From positions 6,557 through 17,387 of the forward strand of contig DOYO01000124.1 in the NCBI GenBank assembly GCA_003518475.1: a stretch of DNA of 10,831 bases, written 5' to 3'. Source of the DNA: Acholeplasmataceae bacterium. GTDB taxonomy: Bacteria; Bacillota_I; Bacilli_A; Acholeplasmatales; Acholeplasmataceae. Below the pieces are notes generated by a model. That model did no database searches. It was not told where the DNA came from and saw only the letters and a list, made by a program, of their open reading frames with translations. This document shows positions 1 to 6,161 of this stretch, piece after piece (positions within the stretch are counted from its first letter, which is position 1; every line of letters begins with the position of its first letter). The position numbers and the translations under genes were made by a program.

Positions 1-117
1 AACTTAAGAGTCGCTGCTGTGGATGTTGAAAATCAATTGCTTTTAATTAGCGGTAGCGTACCAGGACCAAACAAGGGTCTTGTCATCGTTAAAACTGCAA
101 TTAAGAGTGGTAAGTAA
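1..117 (+). CDS. rplC: 50S ribosomal protein L3, C-terminal fragment (5' end outside window)
   Basis: The reading frame is open from base 1 to a TAA stop at 115-117, giving the last 38 residues of a protein. The motif SGSVPGPNKG followed by a short basic tail is the conserved C-terminal signature of bacterial L3. L3 binds 23S rRNA early in 50S assembly and reaches towards the peptidyl-transferase centre through a loop that lies upstream of this window. It sits directly before rplD, as in the S10 operons of most bacteria. The TAA stop runs straight into GGAGGG, the SD sequence of rplD. Identity rests on a short fragment plus strong gene context. Confidence 0.95.
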   Translation, partial: NLRVAAVDVENQLLLISGSVPGPNKGLVIVKTAIKSGK

Positions 118-128
118 GGAGGGTTAAC

Positions 129-758
129 ATGCCAAAACTAAATGTACTAAATCAAACAGGTAATACGGTTGCTGAATTAACCTTATCCGATTATGTATTC
201 GGTATTGAACCACATCAACAAGCTTTGTATGATGTAGTCAACGCTCAAAGAGCAGCGATGAGACAAGGAACACATGATGTTAAAAATCGTGGCGAAGTTT
301 CTGGTGGTGGTAAAAAGCCATGGAGACAAAAAGGAACAGGTCGCGCTCGTCAAGGGTCAACACGTTCTCCACAATGGCGTCATGGTGGTATCGTATTCGG
401 ACCTACTCCAAGAGGATATGCAGTTAAAATGAATCAAAAGGTTCGTCAATTGGCTTTAAGATCCGCGCTTTCATATCATGCAGCAAACGGACAGCTTAAA
501 GTTGTTGATTCCGTTAGCATTGATGCTCCAAAGACAAAGTTGTTCCAAACATTACTAGCTGGTCTAGGTATTGAAGGCAAAACTTTGATTGTAGCTCAAA
601 CATTCGGTGAAAACGAAATGATGGCAGCAAGAAACATTCCAACGATTGCTTTCTCAACAGTAAGTCATGTTAGTGTTTATGACATTCTAAACTGCAAGAC
701 ACTCGTTTTAACGAAAGATGCAGTCGAAGCATTAGAGGAGGTATTGGGCAATGACTAA
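129..758 (+). CDS. rplD: 50S ribosomal protein L4
   Basis: This 209-residue protein has the usual length for bacterial L4. The long tunnel-lining loop covers about residues 45-95 and holds the conserved stretch GKKPWRQKGTGRAR (61-74), followed by SPQWRHGG and FGP. This loop with that of L22 forms the constriction of the peptide exit tunnel, and I see no change at the Lys/Trp/Gln positions tied to macrolide resistance in other bacteria. The C-terminal half has the Rossmann-like fold pattern of L4. In Escherichia coli L4 also represses the S10 operon through the leader RNA, but that leader lies upstream of this window. GGAGGG just after the rplC stop fixes the ATG start. The gene end overlaps rplW by 8 bases. 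Confidence 0.98.
   Translation: MPKLNVLNQTGNTVAELTLSDYVFGIEPHQQALYDVVNAQRAAMRQGTHDVKNRGEVSGGGKKPWRQKGTGRARQGSTRSPQWRHGGIVFGPTPRGYAVKMNQKVRQLALRSALSYHAANGQLKVVDSVSIDAPKTKLFQTLLAGLGIEGKTLIVAQTFGENEMMAARNIPTIAFSTVSHVSVYDILNCKTLVLTKDAVEALEEVLGND
736..741 (+). promoter_or_regulatory. Ribosome binding site of rplW, embedded in rplD
   Basis: AGGAGG lies within the final codons of rplD, with nine bases between it and the rplW ATG. It supports the overlapping start and implies that rplD translation runs through the site. Confidence 0.85.
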
Positions 759-1038
759 ATATTACGATATTATCAAGGCTCCAATCATCACTGAACAATC
801 AACTAAAATGATTGAAAGTGACAACAGATACACATTCAAGGTTGACAGAAAAGCAAATAAGGTTGAAATTAAAAAAGCAGTCGAAACCATTTTCAATGTC
901 AAAGTTCTAAAAGTAAACACAATCAACGTATTGCCAAAGTTCAAGAGAATGGGCAAATACGAAGGATACAAGTCAGCTTATAAGAAAGCGATTGTTAAAT
1001 TAGCTGAGGGTCAAAAGATTGACGCCTTCACAGTTTAA
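751..1038 (+). CDS. rplW: 50S ribosomal protein L23
   Basis: This 95-residue protein matches bacterial L23 in length. The N-terminal segment IIKAPIITEQST carries Glu15, which corresponds to the residue (Glu18 in E. coli) used by trigger factor and the signal recognition particle to dock at the tunnel exit. The following sequence has the beta-alpha-beta RNA-binding pattern, with the basic extended loop PKFKRMGKY that contacts 23S rRNA domain III. The start lies inside rplD: the sequence ATGACTAA holds both the rplW start and the rplD stop. The SD motif AGGAGG sits 9 bases upstream inside rplD codons, so translation of the two genes is probably coupled. Confidence 0.97.
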   Translation: MTKYYDIIKAPIITEQSTKMIESDNRYTFKVDRKANKVEIKKAVETIFNVKVLKVNTINVLPKFKRMGKYEGYKSAYKKAIVKLAEGQKIDAFTV

Positions 1039-1064
1039 GTGAAATATTAGAGGAGGTTTAACCT

Positions 1065-1895
1065 ATGGCGGTTAAAATATACAAAAAGACGTCCAACGGG
1101 CGTCGTAACATGAGCGTATTAACATACGACGAAATCACAACATCTACTCCTGAAAAATCACTACTTGAGCCAATTTCTCGCACAGGCGGCCGTAATAACC
1201 AAGGTAAACTAACGGTTAGACACATCGGCGGCGGTGCAAAAAGAAAGTATCGCGTAATTGATTTTAAACGTAACAAGGATAATATCATTGGAAATGTAGC
1301 AACGATCGAATACGATCCAAACAGAAGTGCGAATATCGCTTTGATTTTCTATGCAGATGGAGAAAAGAGATATATCATCGCACCAAAGGGTTTGGAAGTA
1401 GGAAATCAAATCGTTTCCGGTGAACAAGTAGATATCAAGACTGGTAATGCGTTACCAATTATGAATATTCCTGTCGGTACAATCATTCACAACATCGAAT
1501 TAAGCCCAGGAAGAGGCGGACAGGTTGCAAGAAGCGCTGGTACATCCGCACAAATTCTCGGACGCGAAGACAAATATGTTCTCGTACGTCTGCAATCAAG
1601 CGAAGTTCGTAAGATTTTAGGCACATGCCGTGCAACAATCGGTACTGTCGGTAATGAATCATGGGAACTTGTGTCCATCGGTAAGGCTGGCAGAAAACGG
1701 CACATGGGCGTTCGTCCAACTGTTCGTGGATCTGTAATGAATCCTAACGATCACCCACACGGTGGTGGTGAAGGTAAGCAACCAATCGGTAGAGCTCAAC
1801 CAATGACCCCATGGGGTAAGAAGGCTCGTGGAGTTAAGACTCGCGATCATAAGAAAGCGTCGAACGATCTAATCATTCGTCGTCGCACGAAGTAG
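1065..1895 (+). CDS. rplB: 50S ribosomal protein L2
   Basis: This 276-residue protein has the normal L2 length. The N-terminal RNA-binding part contains RTGGRNNQGKLTVRHIGGGAKRKYR (in pieces at about 39-63). The SH3-like middle domain includes LSPGRGGQVARSAGT (147-160). The C-terminal signature DHPHGGGEGK (229-238) holds the conserved His near the peptidyl-transferase centre, and it is followed by MTPWGKKARG and the basic end IIRRRTK. L2 is needed for subunit association, tRNA binding and peptidyl transfer. The gene is preceded by the longest gap in the window, 26 bases, which holds GAGGAGG (1051-1057 region) and nothing else evident. The TAG stop forms part of the rpsS SD sequence. Confidence 0.98.
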   Translation: MAVKIYKKTSNGRRNMSVLTYDEITTSTPEKSLLEPISRTGGRNNQGKLTVRHIGGGAKRKYRVIDFKRNKDNIIGNVATIEYDPNRSANIALIFYADGEKRYIIAPKGLEVGNQIVSGEQVDIKTGNALPIMNIPVGTIIHNIELSPGRGGQVARSAGTSAQILGREDKYVLVRLQSSEVRKILGTCRATIGTVGNESWELVSIGKAGRKRHMGVRPTVRGSVMNPNDHPHGGGEGKQPIGRAQPMTPWGKKARGVKTRDHKKASNDLIIRRRTK

Positions 1896-1904
1896 GAGGA
1901 AATT

Positions 1905-2186
1905 ATGGGACGTTCATTAAAAAAAGGACCATTCTGCGATGATCATTTACTAGTAAAGGTTCAAAAGCAAAATGCAGTTAACGAAAATAAAGTGATTCAA
2001 ACATGGTCACGCCGTTCAACGGTTTTCCCAGATTTCGTTGGACATACAATTGCCGTTTATAACGGTAAATCACATGTACCTGTATACGTTACAGAAGACA
2101 TGGTTGGACATAAATTTGGCGAATTCAGTCCAACGCGTACATTCCACGGTCATGGAAAAGATGACAAGAAAGCTAAGAAGAAGTAA
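1905..2186 (+). CDS. rpsS: 30S ribosomal protein S19
   Basis: This 93-residue protein is the usual size for S19. It starts MGRSLKKGPF and contains the family signature TWSRRSTVFPDFVGHTIAVYNG (33-54, interrupted here only by normal variation) and GHKFGEFSPTR (68-78). S19 binds 16S rRNA in the 30S head next to S13 and contacts A-site tRNA through its basic C-terminal tail, here GKDDKKAKKK. Placement between rplB and rplV is universal in bacteria. The start is set by GGAGG that begins within the rplB TAG stop (TAGGAGG), leaving a nine-base gap between the genes. Confidence 0.98.
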   Translation: MGRSLKKGPFCDDHLLVKVQKQNAVNENKVIQTWSRRSTVFPDFVGHTIAVYNGKSHVPVYVTEDMVGHKFGEFSPTRTFHGHGKDDKKAKKK

Positions 2187-2203
2187 TTGGAGGATAATGA
2201 ATA

Positions 2204-2539
2204 ATGGAAACTAAAGCTATAGCTAAAACCGTTCGCATTACTCCACGTAAGGCAAGATTAGTCGTTGATCTAATCCGCGGAAAAAACATCAAGGAAGCGC
2301 AAGCAATCTTAATGTTCACACCACGCGCTGCCTCACCAATCATTCTAAAAGTGTTAAACAGCGCAGTCGCTAACGCTGAACATAATAACAATGCAAACGT
2401 TGAAAACCTATTTGTTAAAGAGGTATTTGTAAATGAAGGAGTTCGCCTAAAAAGACTTTTACCTAGAGCAAAAGGACAAGGCGATATCATTCAGAAGAGA
2501 ACTAGCCACATCACAGTTGTTGTGGCAGATAAAGAGTAG
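2204..2539 (+). CDS. rplV: 50S ribosomal protein L22
   Basis: This 111-residue protein has the standard L22 layout. The globular part includes TPRKARLVVDLIRGK (13-27) and VLNSAVANAEHNN (50-62). A long beta hairpin (about 78-103) ends in KRTSHITVVVADKE. The hairpin tip lines the exit-tunnel constriction opposite L4. By my count, numbering at the tip matches E. coli: Lys90 and Gly91 are kept, but positions 92-95 read Gln-Gly-Asp-Ile where E. coli has Arg-Ala-Asp-Arg. The SD GGAGG lies 10 bases before ATG 2204. An ATG at 2197 is too close to the SD and opens only a 5-codon frame, so it was not chosen. Confidence 0.98.
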   Translation: METKAIAKTVRITPRKARLVVDLIRGKNIKEAQAILMFTPRAASPIILKVLNSAVANAEHNNNANVENLFVKEVFVNEGVRLKRLLPRAKGQGDIIQKRTSHITVVVADKE

Positions 2540-2551
2540 AGGTGAAGAGAC

Positions 2552-3289
2552 ATGGGTCAAAAAGTTAATCCAATTGGTATGCGTCTTGGCATCATCCGCA
2601 CTTGGGATTCAAAGTGGTACGCTGAAAAAACAGATGTTCCTGCCCTCGTTAAGGAAGATGCGCTAATTCGTAGATACCTGAATGATTTTTATAAAAAAGC
2701 CGCTGTTTCTCACGTTGAAATTGAACGCGTCAAAGGTAAGGGCGGTAAAGACCGTGTGAAGGTCACTTTGCACACAGCTAAGCCAGGTATTGTCATCGGC
2801 AGAGATGCTGAAACAAAGAAGAAAGCAGTCATTGCTTTAGAAAAACTTACTAAAAAAGAAATCGTATTTAATGTTGTTGAAGTTAAGCGTCCAGAACGCG
2901 TTGCAACACTCGTTGCACAAAGCATCGCTGAACAGCTAGAAAGCCGCGCATCCTTCAGACGTGTACAAAAAATTGCTATGCAACGTGCACTCAAATCTGG
3001 AGCTAGAGGTTGCAAGACTTTGATTTCCGGCCGTTTAGGCGGAGCTGAAATCGCTAGAAGCGAAGGATATTCAGAAGGACAGGTTCCTTTACATACACTT
3101 CGTGCCGATATCGATTACGCAACTGCTGAAGCCAACACAACTTATGGAATTCTTGGCGTTAAAGTTTGGATTTATAATGGAGAAGTTCTTCCTGGCCAAA
3201 CGCGCGAAGAAAACTTAAGAAAACAAGATGAAAGAGCACCACGTCAAGATAGAGAAAGACGTCCTCGTGACAGCAAGGGAGGCAAGTAA
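2552..3289 (+). CDS. rpsC: 30S ribosomal protein S3
   Basis: The 245-residue protein starts MGQKVNPIGMRLG as S3 does. It has an N-terminal KH type II domain and a C-terminal domain with SGRLGGAEIARSE (159-171), PLHTLRADIDYA (179-190) and GVKVWIYNGEVLP (202-214). S3 lies at the mRNA entry channel of the 30S subunit with S4 and S5. The helicase-related basic residues of the FRRVQK motif (135-140) are kept. Three parts differ from Bacillus subtilis S3 as I recall it (218 residues): a Gly/Lys-rich insertion at about 61-67, a KH loop reading GRDA (83-86) in place of the usual GxxG, and a charged C-terminal tail of about 30 residues. AGAGGTGA upstream serves as SD and touches the rplV stop. Confidence 0.97.
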   Translation: MGQKVNPIGMRLGIIRTWDSKWYAEKTDVPALVKEDALIRRYLNDFYKKAAVSHVEIERVKGKGGKDRVKVTLHTAKPGIVIGRDAETKKKAVIALEKLTKKEIVFNVVEVKRPERVATLVAQSIAEQLESRASFRRVQKIAMQRALKSGARGCKTLISGRLGGAEIARSEGYSEGQVPLHTLRADIDYATAEANTTYGILGVKVWIYNGEVLPGQTREENLRKQDERAPRQDRERRPRDSKGGK

Positions 3290-3291
3290 TT

Positions 3292-3708
3292 ATGTTAATG
3301 CCAAAAAGAACAAAATTCCGTCGTCCTCACCGCGTCAGCTATGAAGGCCTAGCAAAGGGAAGAAATGAAATTCTGAACGGAGACTATGCATTGATAGCAC
3401 AAGAAGGTGCTTGGGTGACTAACCGTCAAATCGAAGCAGCCAGAATTGCGATGACAAGACATATGAAGAGACTTGGGAAAGTATGGATTAACATCTTCCC
3501 ACACTTAGCCAAGACTAAGAAACCACTCGAAGTGCGCATGGGATCCGGTAAGGGTGCTCCTGACCATTGGGTGGCAGTTGTTAAAGTAGGAAAAGTAATG
3601 TTTGAAGTGAATGGAGTTTCCGAAGAAGTAGCTAAGGAATCACTACGTTTAGCATCACATAAGCTGCCTATCAAGACTAAAATTGTTAAAAGAGGTGAGC
3701 AGGCGTGA
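3292..3708 (+). CDS. rplP: 50S ribosomal protein L16
   Basis: The 138-residue protein begins MLMPKRTKFRRPHR, equivalent to the MLxPKR start of other L16 proteins. It contains WVTNRQIEAARIAMTRHMKR (41-60) and EVRMGSGKGAP, the family signatures. L16 organises the tRNA A-site region of the 50S subunit and joins late in assembly. Arg51, Ile52 and Arg56, positions altered in evernimicin-resistant strains of other bacteria, are of the ordinary type. The SD AAGGGAGG (3275-3282) lies inside the rpsC end, 9 bases from ATG 3292. A second ATG at 3298 is 15 bases away and would remove conserved residues. The last four bases overlap rpmC (GTGA). Confidence 0.98.
   Translation: MLMPKRTKFRRPHRVSYEGLAKGRNEILNGDYALIAQEGAWVTNRQIEAARIAMTRHMKRLGKVWINIFPHLAKTKKPLEVRMGSGKGAPDHWVAVVKVGKVMFEVNGVSEEVAKESLRLASHKLPIKTKIVKRGEQA
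3691..3698 (+). promoter_or_regulatory. Ribosome binding site supporting the GTG start of rpmC
   Basis: AGAGGTGA lies inside the last codons of rplP, six bases before the GTG at 3705. It extends the core SD with the TGA that also pairs with the 16S rRNA 3' end, which supports the non-ATG start. Confidence 0.8.
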
Positions 3709-3893
3709 AAGCGACAGAAATCAGAAAGATCAGCACAGTTGATCTTGAAAAACGAATTGTCGAGCTTAAAGCAGAACTATTTAACCTACGCTTTCAACTT
3801 GCAGTAGGACAGCTAGAAAACACAGCTCGGATTAGCACAGTAAAAAAGACGATTGCACAAATGAAGACAATCATCAGCGAACGCGCTGAATAA
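3705..3893 (+). CDS. rpmC: 50S ribosomal protein L29
   Basis: This 62-residue protein has the two-helix antiparallel pattern of L29, with the signature LKAELFNLRFQLAVGQLENTARI around residues 21-43 (quoted here only for its position; key residues are Leu-Phe-Asn-Leu-Arg-Phe and the Gln-Leu-Glu-Asn turn). L29 lies next to L23 at the tunnel exit, where it helps hold trigger factor and the signal recognition particle. It starts with GTG, and the sequence GTGA joins this start to the rplP stop. AGAGGTGA (3691-3698) is the SD, six bases upstream. The 4-base overlap suggests that ribosomes finishing rplP restart here. Confidence 0.96.
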   Translation: MKATEIRKISTVDLEKRIVELKAELFNLRFQLAVGQLENTARISTVKKTIAQMKTIISERAE

Positions 3894-3903
3894 GGAGGAT
3901 ACC

Positions 3904-4164
3904 ATGGAACGTAATCAAAGAAAAGTATATACGGGAAAAGTTGTATCTGACAAAATGGATAAAACCATTACCGTGGTTGTTGACACATACAAGAAGTCTC
4001 CTTTATATGGCAAACTTGTAAAGGAATCAAAGAAATTTCATGTTCATGATGAAGAAGGCATAGCAGGCATCGGTGATACGGTAACCATTATGGAAACCAG
4101 ACCACTGTCAAAAACTAAGAGATTCCGTCTCTTAGAAGTTGTCACTAAAGCCGACTTAGTATAA
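3904..4164 (+). CDS. rpsQ: 30S ribosomal protein S17
   Basis: This 86-residue protein has the OB-fold pattern of S17. It opens MERNQRKVYTGKVVSDKMDKT, continues with VVDTYKKSPLYGKLV and KKFHVHDEE, and carries the signature GDTVTIMETRPLSKTKRFRL (57-76 region). S17 is a primary 16S rRNA binder at the base of the 30S body and is needed early in assembly. The SD GGAGG (3894-3898) directly follows the rpmC TAA stop, giving a perfect TAAGGAGG, with five bases to the ATG. It is the first gene of the spc-type part, continuous with the S10 part as in Bacillus. Confidence 0.98.
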   Translation: MERNQRKVYTGKVVSDKMDKTITVVVDTYKKSPLYGKLVKESKKFHVHDEEGIAGIGDTVTIMETRPLSKTKRFRLLEVVTKADLV

Positions 4165-4179
4165 GGAGGATAACAAACT

Positions 4180-4548
4180 ATGATACAACAAGAAAGCAGA
4201 ATGGTAGTTGCTGACAACAGCGGTGCCAAAGAAGTCCTTGTGATTAAGGTTTTAGGGGGAACCCGTCGTCGTTATGCTAATATCGGTGACATCGTCGTCG
4301 TGACTGTCAAGAGAGCTACACCAGCAGGAATTGTAAAAAAAGGTGAAGTTTGCAAAGCAGTTATCGTACGCACAGTTTCAGGCCTTCGTCGCGCAGACGG
4401 CTCATACATCAAATTTGATGACAATGCAGCAGTCATTATAAAAGAAGATTTAAATCCACGTGGAACCCGTATTTTCGGACCCGTTGCCAGAGAGTTAAGA
4501 GAAAAGAACTTCATGAAGATCGTTTCCCTTGCTCCTGAAGTGTTATAA
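4180..4548 (+). CDS. rplN: 50S ribosomal protein L14
   Basis: At 122 residues this is exactly the common bacterial L14 length. It begins MIQQESRMVVADNSGAKE and contains GGTRRRYANIGDIVVVTVK, FDDNAAVIIKEDLNPRGTRIFGPVARELRE in the usual order, ending SLAPEVL. L14 lies at the subunit interface, makes bridges to 16S rRNA helix 14, and is the docking site of the silencing factor RsfS in other bacteria. TAAGGAGG made from the rpsQ stop and its following bases is the SD, ten bases before the ATG. Confidence 0.98.
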   Translation: MIQQESRMVVADNSGAKEVLVIKVLGGTRRRYANIGDIVVVTVKRATPAGIVKKGEVCKAVIVRTVSGLRRADGSYIKFDDNAAVIIKEDLNPRGTRIFGPVARELREKNFMKIVSLAPEVL

Positions 4549-4563
4549 GGAGGTTTCGTCTAT

Positions 4564-4905
4564 ATGTATATTAAAGCTGGAGACACAGTTGCAGTTATCG
4601 CTGGACGCGATCAATTTGTAACAGACAAAAAAGGAAAAACTACCCGCAAGACAGGCCGCGTCTTGAAGGTTTATCCAAAAACAGACCGCGTATTGGTTGA
4701 AGGTGTGAACGTAATTAAAAAACACACTCGTCCAACACAGCAGAATGATAAAGGCGGTATCGTCGACAAAGAAGCACCAATACATGTATCTAATGTCGCT
4801 ATTCTTGATCCAAAACAAAACGTTCCAACTCGCGTTGGTTACCGTGAAGTCGATGGCAAGAAAGTACGTTATGCTAAAAAATCAGGCGAAAGCCTTGATA
4901 AATAA
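4564..4905 (+). CDS. rplX: 50S ribosomal protein L24 with enlarged KOW loop
   Basis: The 113-residue protein carries the conserved middle RVLVEGVNVIKKHTRPTQ (42-59), GGIVDKEAPIHVSNV (64-78) and the end VRYAKKSGESLDK. L24 binds 23S rRNA near its 5' end, starts 50S assembly and lies beside the tunnel exit. The N-terminal KOW motif is unusual: between Gly14-Arg15-Asp16 and Thr30-Gly31-Arg32-Val33 there are about ten more residues, rich in Lys and Thr, than in B. subtilis L24 (103 residues) as I recall it. The frame, the SD (TAAGGAGG ending 10 bases before ATG) and both flanks are intact, so this is a real insertion and not a frameshift. Confidence 0.97.
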   Translation: MYIKAGDTVAVIAGRDQFVTDKKGKTTRKTGRVLKVYPKTDRVLVEGVNVIKKHTRPTQQNDKGGIVDKEAPIHVSNVAILDPKQNVPTRVGYREVDGKKVRYAKKSGESLDK

Positions 4906-4917
4906 GGAGTTTGAACA

Positions 4918-5457
4918 ATGAGTGTAATTAAAGTAAAGTACGACAACGTCATCAAACCCGAACTCATGAAAGCATTCAACTATACATCTGTTATGCAAGT
5001 GCCAAGAATTGAAAAGATCGTTGTAAACATGGGTATCGGTGATGCTGTATTCAACCCAAAAGTCTTAGATGACGCTGTGGAAGAATTAAAGCAAATCACT
5101 GGTCAAAAACCATTGGTTACAAAGGCTAAAACATCAATTTCTAACTTCAAACTTAGAGAAGGAATGGCTATTGGTGCCAAGGTAACACTTCGTGGAGAAA
5201 GAATGTATTATTTCCTCGAAAAATTAATTTCTATCGCTCTTCCACGTGTACGTGACTTTAGAGGTATTTCTTCAAACGCCTTTGATGGACGCGGTAACTA
5301 CACTGTCGGAATTAAAGAACAAATCATATTCCCAGAAATTAGTTTAGACAAAGTTAAAAAAGTTCGCGGTATGGACATTGTAATTGTAACAACGGCAAAA
5401 ACCGATCAAGAAGGACGCGCTTTATTGTCCTCACTTGGTATGCCGTTTAAGAAGTAA
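4918..5457 (+). CDS. rplE: 50S ribosomal protein L5
   Basis: This 179-residue protein matches bacterial L5 in length. It contains VPRIEKIVVNMGIGDA (28-43), TGQKPLVTKAKTSISNFKLREG (61-82, the loop reaching P-site tRNA), LPRVRDFRGIS (109-118) and the IKEQIIFPEI motif (132-141). L5 binds 5S rRNA together with L18 in the central protuberance of the 50S subunit and contacts P-site tRNA. The 12-base gap after rplX holds TAAGGAG made from the rplX stop, slightly shorter than the SDs of its neighbours. In E. coli the S8 repressor binds mRNA near this start; I see no clear equivalent in so short a gap. Confidence 0.98.
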   Translation: MSVIKVKYDNVIKPELMKAFNYTSVMQVPRIEKIVVNMGIGDAVFNPKVLDDAVEELKQITGQKPLVTKAKTSISNFKLREGMAIGAKVTLRGERMYYFLEKLISIALPRVRDFRGISSNAFDGRGNYTVGIKEQIIFPEISLDKVKKVRGMDIVIVTTAKTDQEGRALLSSLGMPFKK

Positions 5458-5468
5458 GGAGGCGTATT

Positions 5469-5738
5469 ATGGCTAAAAAATCGTTAATCATCAAAAATGA
5501 AAAACGCAAGGTGATCGTTGAAAGATATCGCAAGATCCATGATGAGTTAAAAGAAAAAGGTGATTATGCTGCACTAGCTAAATTACCAAGAAATGCATCT
5601 GCAACTCGTATTAGAAATCGCGATTCATTAGATGGTCGTCCACGCGGCTATATACGCAAGTTTGGCTTGTCACGTCTTACATTTCGTGACTTAGCACACA
5701 AGGGTCAAATCCCTGGTGTTAAAAAAGCTAGCTGGTAA
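5469..5738 (+). CDS. rpsN: 30S ribosomal protein S14, zinc-free (C-minus) type
   Basis: This 89-residue protein ends with the S14 signature GRPRGYIRKFGLSRLTFRDLAHKG (56-79) and IPGVKKASW. It contains no cysteine at all, so it lacks the paired CxxC motifs of the 61-residue zinc-binding S14 that B. subtilis and many other Gram-positive bacteria encode at this spc position. It aligns instead in length and sequence with the B. subtilis zinc-starvation paralogue (YhzA), where the second half keeps the fold without zinc. S14 joins the 30S head late and lies near the A and P sites. The SD TAAGGAGG is formed with the rplE stop, and rpsH follows after 16 bases. Confidence 0.96.
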   Translation: MAKKSLIIKNEKRKVIVERYRKIHDELKEKGDYAALAKLPRNASATRIRNRDSLDGRPRGYIRKFGLSRLTFRDLAHKGQIPGVKKASW

Positions 5739-5754
5739 TTAGGAGGAAGCAAAC

Positions 5755-6153
5755 ATGGTTATGACTGATCCAATCGCAGATATGCTCACGCGTATCCGCA
5801 ACGCAAATAAGATGCGTCATGAGAAAGTAGAAATGCCTGCTTCTCGTCTTAAGTCTGATATTTTATCAGTTCTAAAGAAAGAAGGATTCATCGTCGATTA
5901 TGCAGCAGCAAAAGACGGTGTACAAGGCAAGATTGTAGTAACCTTAAAATACACTGCAACTAAAGAACGTGTTATTAAAGGGTTAAAACGGATATCGAAA
6001 CCAGGACTTCGTGTTTATGTGTCAGTAGAAGATTTACCTAAGGTATTGAACGGTTTAGGCATCGCCTTAATCTCAACATCCAAGGGAATTATGACTGATA
6101 AAGAAGCGCGTTTAGCTCAAGTTGGCGGCGAAGTGCTCGCTTACGTATGGTAA
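5755..6153 (+). CDS. rpsH: 30S ribosomal protein S8
   Basis: The 132-residue protein opens MVMTDPIADMLTRIRNA exactly in the Bacillus style and ends with the S8 signature STSKGIMTDKEAR (107-119) and GGEVLAYVW. S8 is a primary 16S rRNA binder in the central domain, and in E. coli it represses the spc operon by binding its mRNA. AGGAGG (5741-5746) is eight bases before ATG 5755; the ATG at 5761 is too distant to be preferred. The stop is a tandem TAATAA whose second triplet forms part of the rplF SD. Confidence 0.98.
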   Translation: MVMTDPIADMLTRIRNANKMRHEKVEMPASRLKSDILSVLKKEGFIVDYAAAKDGVQGKIVVTLKYTATKERVIKGLKRISKPGLRVYVSVEDLPKVLNGLGIALISTSKGIMTDKEARLAQVGGEVLAYVW

Positions 6154-6154
6154 T

Positions 6155-6161
6155 AAGGAGG
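6155..6161 (+). promoter_or_regulatory. Ribosome binding site deciding the rplF start
   Basis: AAGGAGG overlaps the second of two tandem TAA triplets at the end of rpsH. Five bases separate it from ATG 6167, which rules out the longer frame beginning inside rpsH. Confidence 0.85.

Noticed and set aside
762..971. Open frames on the minus strand across the window (for example 762-971, 2173-2490, 2710-3015, 7901-8290)
   Set aside because: They lie opposite conserved ribosomal genes, have no recognisable protein features or ribosome binding sites, and are expected shadows of biased codon use.
1054..1064. Dyad AGGTTTAACCT overlapping the rplB SD
   Set aside because: The arms are separated by a single base, so it cannot fold as a hairpin, and five-base arms arise easily by chance.
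2197..2214. Tiny frame ATG-AAT-AAT-GGA-AAC-TAA overlapping the rplV start, a possible leader peptide
   Set aside because: Its ATG is only three bases from the SD, too close for use, while the true rplV ATG is at a normal distance.
3706..3708. Possible use of TGA as a tryptophan codon, as in Mycoplasma
   Set aside because: TGA ends rplP, rplO and adk at the expected protein ends, and Trp is written TGG, so the standard bacterial code fits.
4906..4930. An S8 autoregulatory RNA site at the rplE start, as in E. coli
   Set aside because: The gap is only 12 bases, and I see no stem with the S8-binding core; structure prediction was not possible here.
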